A program made the translations under genes and the position numbers. Of a stretch of 64,000 bases of DNA, positions 10,825 through 19,216 are shown in pieces. The DNA is from DASUNQ01 sp044866775 (lineage in GTDB: Bacteria > Acidobacteriota > Thermoanaerobaculia > Multivoradales > UBA5704): the NCBI GenBank assembly GCA_044866775.1, contig JBIOUG010000080.1, positions 1-64,000 on the forward strand, given 5' to 3'. Positions within the stretch are counted from its first letter, which is position 1, and each line of letters opens with the position of its first letter. A model generated the notes under the pieces. That model did no database searches, was not told where the DNA came from, and saw only the letters and a list, made by a program, of their open reading frames with translations.

Positions 10825-12630
10825 ATGCCTGGAGCTCGCCGCCATCTCCTGCCAGCCGCCCTCCTCTACCTGATCCTTTTCTTTTTCCTTCACCTGACAT
10901 TCACGCCACCGCTCGCGGCAGAGGCCCCGCGGACGGACGACCAGCCCGAGGTCGAGATGCTCTGGGGCGTGCGCATCCCGCTGCGCGACGGCGTCGAGCT
11001 CGCGGCCACGGTCTTCAAGCCCAAGCCGCAGCCGGAGCCGCTGCCAGTCGTCTTCACGCTCACGCCGTACATCGCCGACACCTACCTCGACCGCGCCCTC
11101 TACTTCGCGCGCCACGGCTACGTCTTCGTGCTGGTCGACGTGCGGGGGCGCGGCAGCTCGGGCGGGGAGTTCGAGCCGTTCGCCAACGAGGGCCGTGACG
11201 GGCACGACGTCGTCGAGTGGCTGGCGCGCCAACCCTGGGCGAACGGCAAGGTAGCGATGTGGGGCGGCTCCTATGCCGGCTTCGATCAGTGGTCGGTGAC
11301 CAAGGAGTTCCCGCCGCACCTGGCGACGATCGTGCCGGCCGCCGCGGCCCATCCGGCCGTCGACTTCCCGTTCCAGAAGAACGTCTTCTCGACCTACATC
11401 TTGCGCTGGCTCACCTTCACGAGCGGGGCGACGCCGAACGCCAAGCTCTTCGGCGAGTCGCCGTTCTGGGTCGAGAAGTTCCGCGAGCACTACCTCGCGC
11501 GCCGGCCCTACCGTGAGCTCGAGCAGGTGGTGGGGAACGGCGCGACCTATTTCCGCACCTGGCTGCAGCACCCGGTTCCGGACGCGTACTGGGATGCGAT
11601 GGCGCCGACGCCCGAGGACTACGCGCGGCTCGAGCTGCCGATTCTCACCATCACCGGGCACTACGACGGCGACCAGCCCGGGGCGATGGAGTACTACCGG
11701 CGGCACATGCGGCACGGCCCGCCGGCGGCGCGCGCGCGGCACTTCCTGATCGTCGGCCCCTGGGACCATGCCGGCACGCGGACGCCGAACAAGGAGTTCG
11801 GCGGCCTCACCTTCGACGACGCCAGCCTGCTCGACCTCAACGATCTGCACCGGCAGTGGTACGACTGGACGATGAAGGGCGGGGCGCGGCCCGCGTTCCT
11901 GAAACGGCGGGTGGCCTACTTCGTGATGGGGACGGGCGAGTGGAAGTACGCGGACGACGTCGAGGCGATCGCCACCGGCAGGCGCACGCTGTATCTGGAC
12001 TCGGCGGGCGGGAGCGCGAACGATGCGTTCCAGTCCGGGACGCTGGGCGGCGGCGAGCCGCGCGGCGGCACGCCCGATCGGTTCACCTACGATCCTCTCG
12101 ACACACGGCCGGCGGAGCTCGAGCGCGAGGAGGTGGACAGTTACCTCACGGATCAGCGGTACGTGATGAACCTGAACGGCAACGGGGTCGTGTACCACAG
12201 CGCGCCGTTCGCGGCGGCGACGGAGGTGACCGGGTGGGTGCGGCTGGTGGTCTGGATGGCGCTGGACGTGCCGGACACGGATTTCCAGGCGTCGGTGTAC
12301 GAGATCCGGCCGGACGGGCAGAGCGTTCTGCTGGCGGAGGATCTGCTGCGGGCGCGGTATCGGGAATCGGCTCGGCAGGAGAAGCTGGTGACGGCGGGGG
12401 CGATCGAGCGCTACACCCTCGATGGCTTCACGTTCTTTTCGCGCCAGATCGCCAAGGGGAGCCGGCTGCGGCTGGTGCTGCGGTCGCCGAACTCGATTCA
12501 TCTGCAGAAGAATTTCAATGGCGGGGGGGTGGTGGCGGAGGAGTCGGCGAAGGATGCGCGGACCGCGCACGTGACGGTGTACCACGACGCGGAGCACAAG
12601 AGCTTTCTGGAGCTTCCGATCGTCGAGTAG
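10825..12630 (+). CDS. Secreted CocE/NonD-family hydrolase (X-Pro dipeptidyl-peptidase-like)
   Basis: Alpha/beta hydrolase of the S15/CocE family, which includes X-Pro peptidases, cocaine esterase and acylases; the substrate cannot be told. The ATG at 10825 gives a hydrophobic signal peptide (LLPAALLYLILFFFLHLTF, then AAEA), so export is predicted. The catalytic serine is S149 in GGSYAGF; other conserved segments are DVRGRGSSGGEF and the ITGHYDGDQPG and GPWDHAG regions expected to hold Asp and His. The C-terminal jelly-roll starts near residue 390. It begins 12 bases after dnaJ and may be read through from the heat-shock operon. About 601 residues, typical length. Confidence 0.88.
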   Translation: MPGARRHLLPAALLYLILFFFLHLTFTPPLAAEAPRTDDQPEVEMLWGVRIPLRDGVELAATVFKPKPQPEPLPVVFTLTPYIADTYLDRALYFARHGYVFVLVDVRGRGSSGGEFEPFANEGRDGHDVVEWLARQPWANGKVAMWGGSYAGFDQWSVTKEFPPHLATIVPAAAAHPAVDFPFQKNVFSTYILRWLTFTSGATPNAKLFGESPFWVEKFREHYLARRPYRELEQVVGNGATYFRTWLQHPVPDAYWDAMAPTPEDYARLELPILTITGHYDGDQPGAMEYYRRHMRHGPPAARARHFLIVGPWDHAGTRTPNKEFGGLTFDDASLLDLNDLHRQWYDWTMKGGARPAFLKRRVAYFVMGTGEWKYADDVEAIATGRRTLYLDSAGGSANDAFQSGTLGGGEPRGGTPDRFTYDPLDTRPAELEREEVDSYLTDQRYVMNLNGNGVVYHSAPFAAATEVTGWVRLVVWMALDVPDTDFQASVYEIRPDGQSVLLAEDLLRARYRESARQEKLVTAGAIERYTLDGFTFFSRQIAKGSRLRLVLRSPNSIHLQKNFNGGGVVAEESAKDARTAHVTVYHDAEHKSFLELPIVE

Positions 12631-12631
12631 G

Positions 12632-12831
12632 CGCCGCGCGGGACGGATAGTGGCCGCGTGGGGTGCCGGTCCGGAGGGAGCTTCACAGGCGCGCCGCTTC
12701 GCGGTGCCGAGAGCAGACGGTGGTGGCCTGCGGTTCGCACTCCGCTACGCGGAGTGCATCACAGCGGTGTTGCCAGGCGAGGGGGCGCGCGCCGGTTCCG
12801 CTCCCTCCGCACCGGCACCCCACGCGACCGC
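12632..12831 (+). repeat. Structured dispersed repeat, copy B, with 32-bp terminal inverted repeats
   Basis: Homologous, inverted relative to the window, to copy A at the left edge (three exact anchors in the same spacing). The ends at 12650-12681 and 12800-12831 form an imperfect 32-bp inverted repeat with 3 mismatches. Inside, 12737-12745 pairs with 12749-12757 as a 9-bp stem, GCACTCCGC with GCGGAGTGC. The matching stem in copy A carries a compensatory T-A to G-C change. The homologous part begins 2 bases after the CocE gene stop. It resembles a small non-autonomous element or a structured 3' UTR; no target duplication is evident. Confidence 0.8.
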
Positions 12832-12835
12832 ATGA

Positions 12836-12893
12836 CTCGAAACGGCGCCGGCGACGTCGGAAGAGTGCCCGGCCTCGAAAACGGCGCCGGCGA
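12836..12893 (+). repeat. Two-copy short direct repeat upstream of prmA
   Basis: A segment of about 19 bases at 12836-12854 (CTCGAAACGGCGCCGGCGA) recurs at 12874-12893 with one extra A, a 38-base period. It occupies the short space between the structured repeat and prmA. The function is unknown; it may be a replication-slippage product. Confidence 0.6.
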
Positions 12894-12919
12894 AGACGAG
12901 AGCCTTATCCTTCCTATAA

Positions 12920-13765
12920 GTGTCCTACGTTCGGCGCAGCTACCTGACGCCGCCTCACCTCGAGGAGGTGGTGATCGCCGAGCTGTGGAGAGCCGGTACG
13001 CTCGGCGTGCAGTCCAACGACGGGCCGGACGGGCGTGTGCGGTTGGAGGCTTACTTCCTACCTGGGGCTTTTTTTTCGGACGTTCTTGACCTGGCGGCGG
13101 GGGTGGAGTTCGCGGGTGAGGAGGAGATCCCCGATACCGATTGGCTCTCGGCTTGGCGCGAGGCGGCGCGGCCGTTTGCGATGGGGGAGTCGTTCTTCGT
13201 CGATCCGCGGGAGCCGGAGGGGGGTGTGGTCGAGGTGCCGGCGGGGCGGATGTTGTTGCGGCTGCCGGCGCGAGCGGCGTTCGGGACGGGGAGTCACGAG
13301 TCGACCAGTCTGGCGGTGGAGCTGCTCGAAGAGGTGGACGTGCGGGGCAAGCGGGTGCTGGACGTGGGGACGGGGACGGGTGTCCTGGCGTTTGCGGCGC
13401 TGGTGCGAGGGGCGGAGGAGGCGGTGGGGTTCGACGTCGATCCTGCGGCGCCGTTTCATGCCAGGGAGAATGCCGCGCTCGATGGGCTCGCGGTGAGGTT
13501 GTTCGTGGGGACGGTGGCGGCGGTGCGGGAGGTCGGGCGATTCGATCTGGCGCTGGTCAACGTCGTGCCGGAGGAGATCCTGCCGGAGCTCGGGGGGATC
13601 GTGCGGCGGCTGGGGGCGGACGGCGAGGCGATCCTCTCGGGGATCTTGCGGGAGCGTGGTGGCGAGGTGCTGGAGCGGGCGCGGGGGTTGGGACTCGGCG
13701 AGCGGGCGCGGCGGGAGGCCGGCGAGTGGGTGGGGTTCCGCGTGGGGCGAGGGGAGGAGAGGTGA
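12920..13765 (+). CDS. prmA: Ribosomal protein L11 methyltransferase PrmA
   Basis: SAM-dependent enzyme that trimethylates ribosomal protein L11. The 281-residue product has a short N-terminal substrate-recognition region, the linker ending FGTGSHESTSLAVELL (the family's GTGxHxT motif) and SAM motif I LDVGTGTGVLAFAA. The NVVPEEI segment replaces the more usual NIxxxxL. The GTG start at 12920 has no obvious Shine-Dalgarno site. The stop overlaps the rsmE start by 4 bases (GTGA), so the two RNA/protein-modification genes are coupled. It could instead be a relaxed PrmA-like enzyme, but motif order favours PrmA. Confidence 0.88.
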   Translation: MSYVRRSYLTPPHLEEVVIAELWRAGTLGVQSNDGPDGRVRLEAYFLPGAFFSDVLDLAAGVEFAGEEEIPDTDWLSAWREAARPFAMGESFFVDPREPEGGVVEVPAGRMLLRLPARAAFGTGSHESTSLAVELLEEVDVRGKRVLDVGTGTGVLAFAALVRGAEEAVGFDVDPAAPFHARENAALDGLAVRLFVGTVAAVREVGRFDLALVNVVPEEILPELGGIVRRLGADGEAILSGILRERGGEVLERARGLGLGERARREAGEWVGFRVGRGEER

Positions 13766-14589
13766 AGCGGGGTGCGCGGCGCGCGGCTCCGGCGGGCGCG
13801 GCCGGCGGCGACGCGCTGGCGCCGGGCGTGGCGGCGCGAGGAGCCGAGGAGGGAGGTGCCGCCGCGGCGACCTTGCTGGTCTCCCCGGAGCGTTTCGATG
13901 CCGGCGAGCTGGTCGTGGACGGGGAGCCGTACCGGCATCTTTTCCGCGCGCGGCGGCTAGCGGTGGGCGACGCGCTGCGCGTGGTGGACGGGCGTGGCCG
14001 GGCGCGCAACGCGCGGGTGGTGCGGGTGGATCGCGAGACGGCCGTCGTCGGGTTGGGTGAAGTGGCCTCGAGTCGCGAGCCGTCGCTCCACCTGGAGCTG
14101 TTCGTCGCCGTCTTCCGCCCCGACCGCGCCGCCTGGCTGGTCGAGAAGGCGACGGAGGTCGGGGTCCGCGCCGTGCGCTTCTTCCACACCGAACGGGCGC
14201 CGCGCACCTTCGGCGCCGGCACGCTGGCGCGGCTGCGGCGGGTGGCCGCGGCGGCGGTCGAGCAGTGCGGGCGGGCGCGGCTGCCGGAGGTGAGCGGCGT
14301 GCACGCTTGGGAGGAGATCGCAGGGCTCGCCGCCGGTCTCGAGGCGCGGTGGGTGCTCGATACGGCCGCGGCCGGCGTGGGCGAACCTCCTGTCGCCGGC
14401 CCACAAGCAACCTTGGCCGCCGCCGCCGTCCTCGTCGGCCCCGAGGGCGGGTGGAGCGCCGCCGAGCGCGATGCCGCCCGCGCTCTCGGCTTCATCCCGC
14501 TCGGTCTTGGCCCTCGCACCCTGCGCGTCGAAACCGCTGCGCTGGTCGCTGCGGCGCGGCTGCTGCTGGCCAACGAGCCGGCAGGCTGA
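13762..14589 (+). CDS. rsmE: 16S rRNA (uracil-1498-N3)-methyltransferase RsmE
   Basis: SPOUT-class methyltransferase that makes m3U1498 in 16S rRNA. The C-terminal knot motif LVGPEGGWSAAERDAAR with GLGPRTLRVETA is diagnostic. The PUA-like N-terminal domain contains HLFRARRLAVGDALRVVDG. About 40 extra Ala/Gly/Arg-rich residues precede the conserved part (from TLLVSPERF), so the true start may lie further in. The GTG at 13762 is chosen for its 4-base overlap with prmA. About 275 residues. Confidence 0.93.
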   Translation: MKRGARRAAPAGAAGGDALAPGVAARGAEEGGAAAATLLVSPERFDAGELVVDGEPYRHLFRARRLAVGDALRVVDGRGRARNARVVRVDRETAVVGLGEVASSREPSLHLELFVAVFRPDRAAWLVEKATEVGVRAVRFFHTERAPRTFGAGTLARLRRVAAAAVEQCGRARLPEVSGVHAWEEIAGLAAGLEARWVLDTAAAGVGEPPVAGPQATLAAAAVLVGPEGGWSAAERDAARALGFIPLGLGPRTLRVETAALVAAARLLLANEPAG

Positions 14590-14703
14590 CCTCACGGCCC
14601 CCGCGCGCGGATCGTCCTCGGCTAGATTCTCCCGGTAGACCACCCCCCGCCCGTTGGGCTACCATCGGGCCGCAGTTCCCCGGCGTACTCTCAAGGAGGC
14701 CTC

Positions 14704-15660
14704 GTGTCCAACACCCCTTTCACCGGTCTGCGCTGGATCTGGATGAACGGCCGGCTGGTCGAGTTCGAGAAGGCAACGGTTCACGTGCTGGCGCACGCGC
14801 TGCACTACGGCTCGGGAGTGTTCGAGGGCATCCGCTGTTACACGACGCCGGAGGGGCCGGCGGTGTTCCGTCTCGCCGAGCACCTGCAGCGGCTGGAGCG
14901 CTCCGCCAAGACCTACCGCATGCCCCTGCCGTACAGCCGCCACGAGTTCGCCGATGCCGTCCTTGAGACGATCGCCGCCAACGAGCTCGACGCCTGCTAC
15001 ATCCGGCCGCTGGTCTTTCGCGGCTTCGGCCACATGGGCGTCAACCCGCTGCCGGCGCCGGTCGAGGTGGCGATCGCGGTCTGGGACTGGGGCAAGTACC
15101 TGGGCGAGGAGGGGCAGAAGGTCGGGGTCGACGTCTGCGTGTCGTCGTGGCGCCGCGCCTCGCCCGACACCATCCCGGCGCTCGCCAAGGCGACCGCCAA
15201 CTACATCTCGGCCCAGCTCATCCGCATGGAAGCGGTGACCAACGGCTACAGCGAGGGCATCGCCCTCGACACCCACGGCAACCTCTCCGAGGGCTCGGGC
15301 GAGAACGTCTTCATCGTGCAGGACGGCACGCTGGTGACGCCGCCGCTCGCCGCCTCGATCCTCCCCGGCATCACCCGCAGCACGATCGTGACCTTGGCCG
15401 CCGAGGCGGGCATCCCGGTGCGCGAAGAGGTCGTCCCGCGCGGGGCGCTCTACGCCTGCGACGAGATGTTCCTGACCGGCACGGCGGTCGAGGTCACTCC
15501 CGTGCGCTCGGTCGACCGCATTCCGGTGGGCCGCGGCGAGGTGGGGCCGATCACCCGCCGTCTGCAGAACGAGTTCTTCGCCACCGTCACCGGCCAGATC
15601 CCGGACCGGCACGGCTGGCTCACTCAGGTCCCGGCGCGCGTCGCGCAGGTGACGACGTAG
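14704..15660 (+). CDS. ilvE: Branched-chain amino acid aminotransferase IlvE
   Basis: PLP enzyme catalysing the last step of Leu, Ile and Val synthesis and the first step of their breakdown. The 318-residue product is a class IV aminotransferase with WMNGRLVEFEKATVHVLAHA, HYGSGVFEGIRCY and YIRPLVFRG. The PLP lysine is K162 in LAKATANYISAQ. NLSEGSGENVFIV and GITRSTI complete the PLP site. The GTG start is set by a strong AAGGAGG site 4 bases upstream. The gene stands alone between rsmE and pilT. Confidence 0.95.
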   Translation: MSNTPFTGLRWIWMNGRLVEFEKATVHVLAHALHYGSGVFEGIRCYTTPEGPAVFRLAEHLQRLERSAKTYRMPLPYSRHEFADAVLETIAANELDACYIRPLVFRGFGHMGVNPLPAPVEVAIAVWDWGKYLGEEGQKVGVDVCVSSWRRASPDTIPALAKATANYISAQLIRMEAVTNGYSEGIALDTHGNLSEGSGENVFIVQDGTLVTPPLAASILPGITRSTIVTLAAEAGIPVREEVVPRGALYACDEMFLTGTAVEVTPVRSVDRIPVGRGEVGPITRRLQNEFFATVTGQIPDRHGWLTQVPARVAQVTT

Positions 15661-15671
15661 GAGGCGGCTCT

Positions 15672-15694
15672 CGGCCGGGCCGCGCGCCCGGCCG
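15672..15694 (+). terminator. GC hairpin between ilvE and pilT
   Basis: CGGCCGGGC (15672-15680) and GCCCGGCCG (15686-15694) form a perfect 9-bp stem with a 5-base loop, 11 bases after the ilvE stop and 36 bases before pilT. There is no U-tract. Probable ilvE transcript end. Confidence 0.5.
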
Positions 15695-15730
15695 CCCGCG
15701 GCCGCCGCGGTAGTCCGCAGGAGCTCCAGC

Positions 15731-16900
15731 ATGAACATCAACGACCTGTTGAAGATCGCCGTCGAGCGCAAGGCATCGGACCTCCATCTCAAGGTGGGCA
15801 GCCATCCCGTCATCCGGGTGGACGGCGACCTCATCGCCCTGCCGGAGCTCAAGCGCCTGATGCAGGAAGACACGATCGCGATGGCGTTCTCGATCATGAA
15901 CGCACGGCAGAAGCAGCGCTTCAAGGAGGAGTACGAGATCGACATCGCCTACTCGGTGCCGGGACTCGGCCGCTTCCGCTGCAACGTCTTCCAGCAGCGC
16001 GGCACGGTGGGGCTGGTGCTGCGCGTCATCCCGGCGCGGATCCTGACGATCCGCGAGCTGATGCTGCCGCCGGTGCTCGAGAAGATCGGTGAGGAGCGGC
16101 GCGGGCTGGTGCTCTGCACGGGCACCACCGGCTCGGGCAAGTCGACGACGCTGGCGGCGATGATCGACTACATCAACGCCTCGCGCACCGAGCACATCAT
16201 CACGATCGAGGACCCGATCGAGTTCCTGCACCGCGACAAGAAATCGCTCGTCAACCAGCGCGAGATCGACGTCGACACGCGCGCCTTCTCGGGGGCCCTG
16301 CGCTCGGCGCTGCGCCAGGACCCGGACGTCGTGCTGGTCGGCGAGATGCGCGACTACGAGACGATCGAGACGGCGTTGCTCGCCGCCGAGACCGGGCACC
16401 TGGTGTTCTCGACGCTGCACACGCTCGATGCGACGGAGACGGTCAACCGCATCATCTCGGTCTTCCCGCCGCACCACCAGAAGCAGATCCGGATCCAGCT
16501 CGGGCAGGTGCTGAAGGCGGTCGTCTCGCTGCGGCTGGTACCGCGGGCGGACGGGATCGGGCGGGTGCCGGCGGTGGAGGTGATGATCGTCACGCCGTAC
16601 ATCCGCGAGTGCATCGAGAACAAGGAGAAGACGAAGTTCATCCGCGAGCAGATCGCGCTCGGCACCAGCCAGTACCAGATGCAGACCTTCGACCAGTCGC
16701 TCTATCAGCTTTACAAGAGCGGGCTGATCACCCTCGACGAAGCGCTGCGCCGCGCTTCGAATCCCGACGAGTTCAAGCTCAAGGTGCAGGGCGTGCAGTT
16801 CACGGCCGACATCTCGCGCGAGCAGATGGAGGAGTCGATCCAGCTTCCGCCCGAGGGGGACTTCCTGCTGTCGGACTCGCAGTTCGAGGTGGAGCAGTAG
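15731..16900 (+). CDS. pilT: Type IV pilus retraction ATPase, PilT/PilU family
   Basis: Hexameric cytoplasmic ATPase that powers pilus retraction in twitching motility. The 389-residue protein has the N-terminal PAS-like domain (LLKIAVERKASDLHLKVG), Walker A GTTGSGKST at 131-139, the Asp box, Walker B (DPDVVLVGEMRD) and the His box (FSTLHTLDATETVNRI). The C-terminus reads CIENKEKTKFIREQIALG rather than the PilT AIRNLIRE signature, which points toward the PilT2/PilU side of the family. No pilin or assembly genes are nearby. It links functionally to the MglA-type gene and the chemosensory operon. Confidence 0.93.
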   Translation: MNINDLLKIAVERKASDLHLKVGSHPVIRVDGDLIALPELKRLMQEDTIAMAFSIMNARQKQRFKEEYEIDIAYSVPGLGRFRCNVFQQRGTVGLVLRVIPARILTIRELMLPPVLEKIGEERRGLVLCTGTTGSGKSTTLAAMIDYINASRTEHIITIEDPIEFLHRDKKSLVNQREIDVDTRAFSGALRSALRQDPDVVLVGEMRDYETIETALLAAETGHLVFSTLHTLDATETVNRIISVFPPHHQKQIRIQLGQVLKAVVSLRLVPRADGIGRVPAVEVMIVTPYIRECIENKEKTKFIREQIALGTSQYQMQTFDQSLYQLYKSGLITLDEALRRASNPDEFKLKVQGVQFTADISREQMEESIQLPPEGDFLLSDSQFEVEQ

Positions 16901-16950
16901 GCGCGCGACGTGCCGCTGCGCGGCGCTGATCCTGGAGCGTCGATTCTCCG

Positions 16951-18066
16951 ATGGCGGACGTGGCGGTGATCGGCGGCGGGCCGGCGGCAGGGGCCGCCGC
17001 GCTCGCCCTGGCGCGCGGCGGGGCGGCGGTGGATCTCTACCGGCCGGAGCGGCCGGGGGAAAAGCCGTGCGGTGGGGCGGTGCCGGAGCACGTGCTGCCG
17101 CGGGTCGAGGGCTTCGATCCGACGCCGCTGCCGGCGGTCGTGAGCCCCGTCGCGGTGGTCGAGAACGGCCTCGGGGCGCGCCTCGAGCTGGCGATCGACG
17201 GCCTGCGGATCTTCCGCCGCGCCGACCTCGACGGCGCCCTGGTCGCCGCGGCCGTGGCGGCTGGAGCGCGCATCGTTCCCGCTAAGGTCGAAGGGCTGGA
17301 GTGGGTGGGATCTGAAGACGGCTCGGTCACCGTCAGTGCGGGCGGGGAGCGCCACGCCTACGCCTGGGTGATCGGCGCCGACGGCGCACGCGGGAGAGTG
17401 CGGCGGGCGCTCGGTCTGGCGCCCCAGGGAGACAGCGTCGGGCTCGGCGCCTCCCTGCGCGGCCTCCGTTGCGACCGGCTCGTGCTCGCCCTCCCCGGCG
17501 AGGCCGACGCCTACTTCTGGATCTTCCCGCGCCCGGGAGGGGCCTCGGTCGGAATCGCCTACAGCGAGGAGCTGCTCACCGGCGGCGCGGCCCATGCCCT
17601 CCTCGACGCCTTCCTCGACCGCCACCTCCCCGCCGGCTGGCGCGACCTCCCGGGCCCGCGCTATCGCTACCCGATCCCGGTCTACGGACCCTGGACGCTC
17701 CCGGCGGTCCGCGCCGCCCTGGCGCGGCGGGTCCTCCTCGCCGGCGACGCCGCGGCCCTCGCCGACCCGCTCACCCGCGAAGGCATCCGCTACGCCATGC
17801 TCTCGGGGCTCTGGGCCGCTGCCTGCCTGCTCGCCGGCTGCCCCGATGATTATCCGGTGCGGCTGGAGCGCGAGCTCGCGGCCGAGATGGACCGCGCCCA
17901 CCGCGCCCGCACGCTCTTCTTCGCCGAGCCGATTGGCCAGTGGATGATCCCGGTCTGCCGCTATCATCCCGGCATCCGCCGCGTCCTCGCCGACCTCCTC
18001 GCCTGCCGCCAGCCCTACCGCGGCCTTCGCCGCCGGCTGCTGGGCGCCGCGGTGGCCATGGGCTAG
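16951..18066 (+). CDS. FAD-dependent oxidoreductase, geranylgeranyl-reductase family
   Basis: Flavoprotein related to geranylgeranyl/digeranylgeranyl reductases and p-hydroxybenzoate hydroxylases; it probably reduces an isoprenoid or quinone side chain, but the substrate is not determined. The Rossmann motif is DVAVIGGGPAAGAAALALA at the N-terminus. KPCGGAVPE matches the conserved Cys-Gly-Gly of the GGR group. The second FAD motif is LLAGDAAALADPLTREGIRYAM near residue 255. The product has 371 residues. A degenerate copy of part of its 3' end lies 1.1 kb downstream (19083-19142), beyond the toxin-antitoxin pair. Confidence 0.85.
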   Translation: MADVAVIGGGPAAGAAALALARGGAAVDLYRPERPGEKPCGGAVPEHVLPRVEGFDPTPLPAVVSPVAVVENGLGARLELAIDGLRIFRRADLDGALVAAAVAAGARIVPAKVEGLEWVGSEDGSVTVSAGGERHAYAWVIGADGARGRVRRALGLAPQGDSVGLGASLRGLRCDRLVLALPGEADAYFWIFPRPGGASVGIAYSEELLTGGAAHALLDAFLDRHLPAGWRDLPGPRYRYPIPVYGPWTLPAVRAALARRVLLAGDAAALADPLTREGIRYAMLSGLWAAACLLAGCPDDYPVRLERELAAEMDRAHRARTLFFAEPIGQWMIPVCRYHPGIRRVLADLLACRQPYRGLRRRLLGAAVAMG

Positions 18067-18196
18067 TGGCAGTATTAGGCGAACCGAAACGAGGTCATCC
18101 CGACCGGGAGCGGCTGGCCGCACTCGCCCCGCCTGGCGCCTGCGCTTGCGTCTCCAGTATCCTCGTTGGTATGCGCGCCCAAGTGAGGCCACTACC

Positions 18197-18427
18197 ATGA
18201 CCACAGAACTGGCAAAGCGCATCACCATCGAACCCGGCAAGCGGGGCGGGAAGCCCTGCATCCGCGGCTTGCGGGTCACCGTCTACGACATCCTCGAGTA
18301 CCTGGCCTCCGGGATGACGCAAGAGGAGATCCTGGCTGACTTCCCCGACCTCGAGAAGGACGACATCCGCGCCGCCCTGGCCTTTGCCGCCGAGCGCGAG
18401 CGCCGCCTCCTGGCGATCCCGGGTTGA
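18197..18427 (+). CDS. DUF433 antitoxin
   Basis: Small helix-turn-helix-like protein of the DUF433 family, the usual antitoxin partner of DUF5615 PIN-like toxins. The 76-residue product starts at the ATG at 18197. KRGGKPCIRGLRVTVYDIL and LASGMTQEEILADFPDLEK are the family signature. It overlaps the next gene by 4 bases (TTGA), a typical coupled pair. It presumably neutralises the toxin and may autoregulate. Confidence 0.88.
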   Translation: MTTELAKRITIEPGKRGGKPCIRGLRVTVYDILEYLASGMTQEEILADFPDLEKDDIRAALAFAAERERRLLAIPG

Positions 18428-18756
18428 GCCTCCTCTTCGATCACAACCTCTCGGCACAACTGATCGAGCGGTTAGCCGACCTTTTTCCGGGCTGCGCCCA
18501 TACCGGCGCTGCCGGTCTGGCGCGAGCCCAGGATCTCGAGGTTTGGCATTACGCGCGCGGCCGAGGCCTGGCGATCGTCACCAAGGATTCCGATTTCCAC
18601 CACCTGAGCCTCCTGCGCGGGTTTCCTCCCAAGGTCGTCTGGATCCGAACGGGCAACTGCAGCACGCGCCGGATCGAAGAGATCCTACGTCGGGAGCATT
18701 GGACGATCGTGGCATTCCTGACCAGCAAGGAGGAGGCTCTCTTGGCTTTGGTCTGA
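18424..18756 (+). CDS. DUF5615 PIN-like toxin
   Basis: Predicted ribonuclease toxin with a Mut7-C/PIN-like fold. The 110-residue product starts at the TTG inside TTGA. LLFDHNLSAQLIERL carries the first acidic site, AIVTKDSDFHH the second, and PPKVVWIRTGNCSTRRIEEIL is the family's C-terminal signature. It follows DUF433 with 4 bases of overlap. Complete and apparently functional. An addiction or stress role is inferred from the family. Confidence 0.88.
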   Translation: MSLLFDHNLSAQLIERLADLFPGCAHTGAAGLARAQDLEVWHYARGRGLAIVTKDSDFHHLSLLRGFPPKVVWIRTGNCSTRRIEEILRREHWTIVAFLTSKEEALLALV

Positions 18757-18792
18757 GCGTCAGCCGCGAGAAGACTCTTGTGCCGAGGAAGC

Positions 18793-19005
18793 TCACTTGC
18801 GGTAGAGGTACTCCTCGTGCTCTTCGCCGAGAGATTCCTTCGGACCGTCCTTGATGAGGCCGATCAGCTCGTCCGCGGGCTTCAAGCCCGTGGGGTCGTC
18901 GTCATGGACGTCGCGAGCTTCCTCATCGGTCTCCAAGATCATGTGGACGCTAGCGTTCTCCGCGAAGGCCACGAGCCGTTCGAGGGGAGGCCATCCGTTA
19001 AGCAT
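18793..19005 (-). CDS. Hypothetical small acidic protein
   Basis: Unrecognised 70-residue frame. The ATG at 19005 has GGAGAG 2 bases upstream, rather close. The product is acidic (LETDEEARDVHDDDP, ESLGEEHEEYLYRK) with no membrane segment or known motif. It is convergent with the toxin gene, with 36 bases between them. The frame stays open to 19083, but that part is Gly/Arg-rich and less convincing. It may be an orphan antitoxin-like remnant or not a gene. Confidence 0.35.
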   Translation of the reverse strand: MLNGWPPLERLVAFAENASVHMILETDEEARDVHDDDPTGLKPADELIGLIKDGPKESLGEEHEEYLYRK

Positions 19006-19082
19006 GCTCTCCGCATGTGACCGCCGCGTGCTTCCTCCGGGCCGCCCCGAGGGCTGCCCGCAGCGGTGGAACTGATCGGCCA

Positions 19083-19142
19083 TGGATGATCCCGGTCTGC
19101 CGTCTCCATCTCGGCGTTCGCTTCGCCTACCGCCAGCCCTAC
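19083..19142 (+). pseudogene. Displaced, degenerate copy of the FAD-oxidoreductase 3' end
   Basis: Twenty bases at 19083-19102 (TGGATGATCCCGGTCTGCCG) are identical to 17941-17960 in the oxidoreductase gene. Thirteen bases at 19130-19142 (CCGCCAGCCCTAC) match 18005-18017 in the same order. The interval is 17 bases shorter here and diverged. It therefore looks like the old end of the gene, left behind when the 18.07-19.08 kb segment arrived. Confidence 0.75.
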
Positions 19143-19216
19143 ACTTCGGGCAGTCGCTGCATCACCTCGCTCCTCTCGAAGTCTTGCTAAAATGGTAGAC
19201 GAGAGGAGCCGTACAC

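Noticed and set aside
7082..10900. 1272-codon minus-strand frame opposite grpE, dnaK and dnaJ
   Set aside because: Spans three secure genes, composition is His/Leu/Val/Arg-biased, and no domain is recognisable.
18778..19020. 80-codon plus-strand frame opposite the small acidic hypothetical gene
   Set aside because: No ribosome site and a weak start; the minus-strand reading has the more protein-like composition, though neither is certain.
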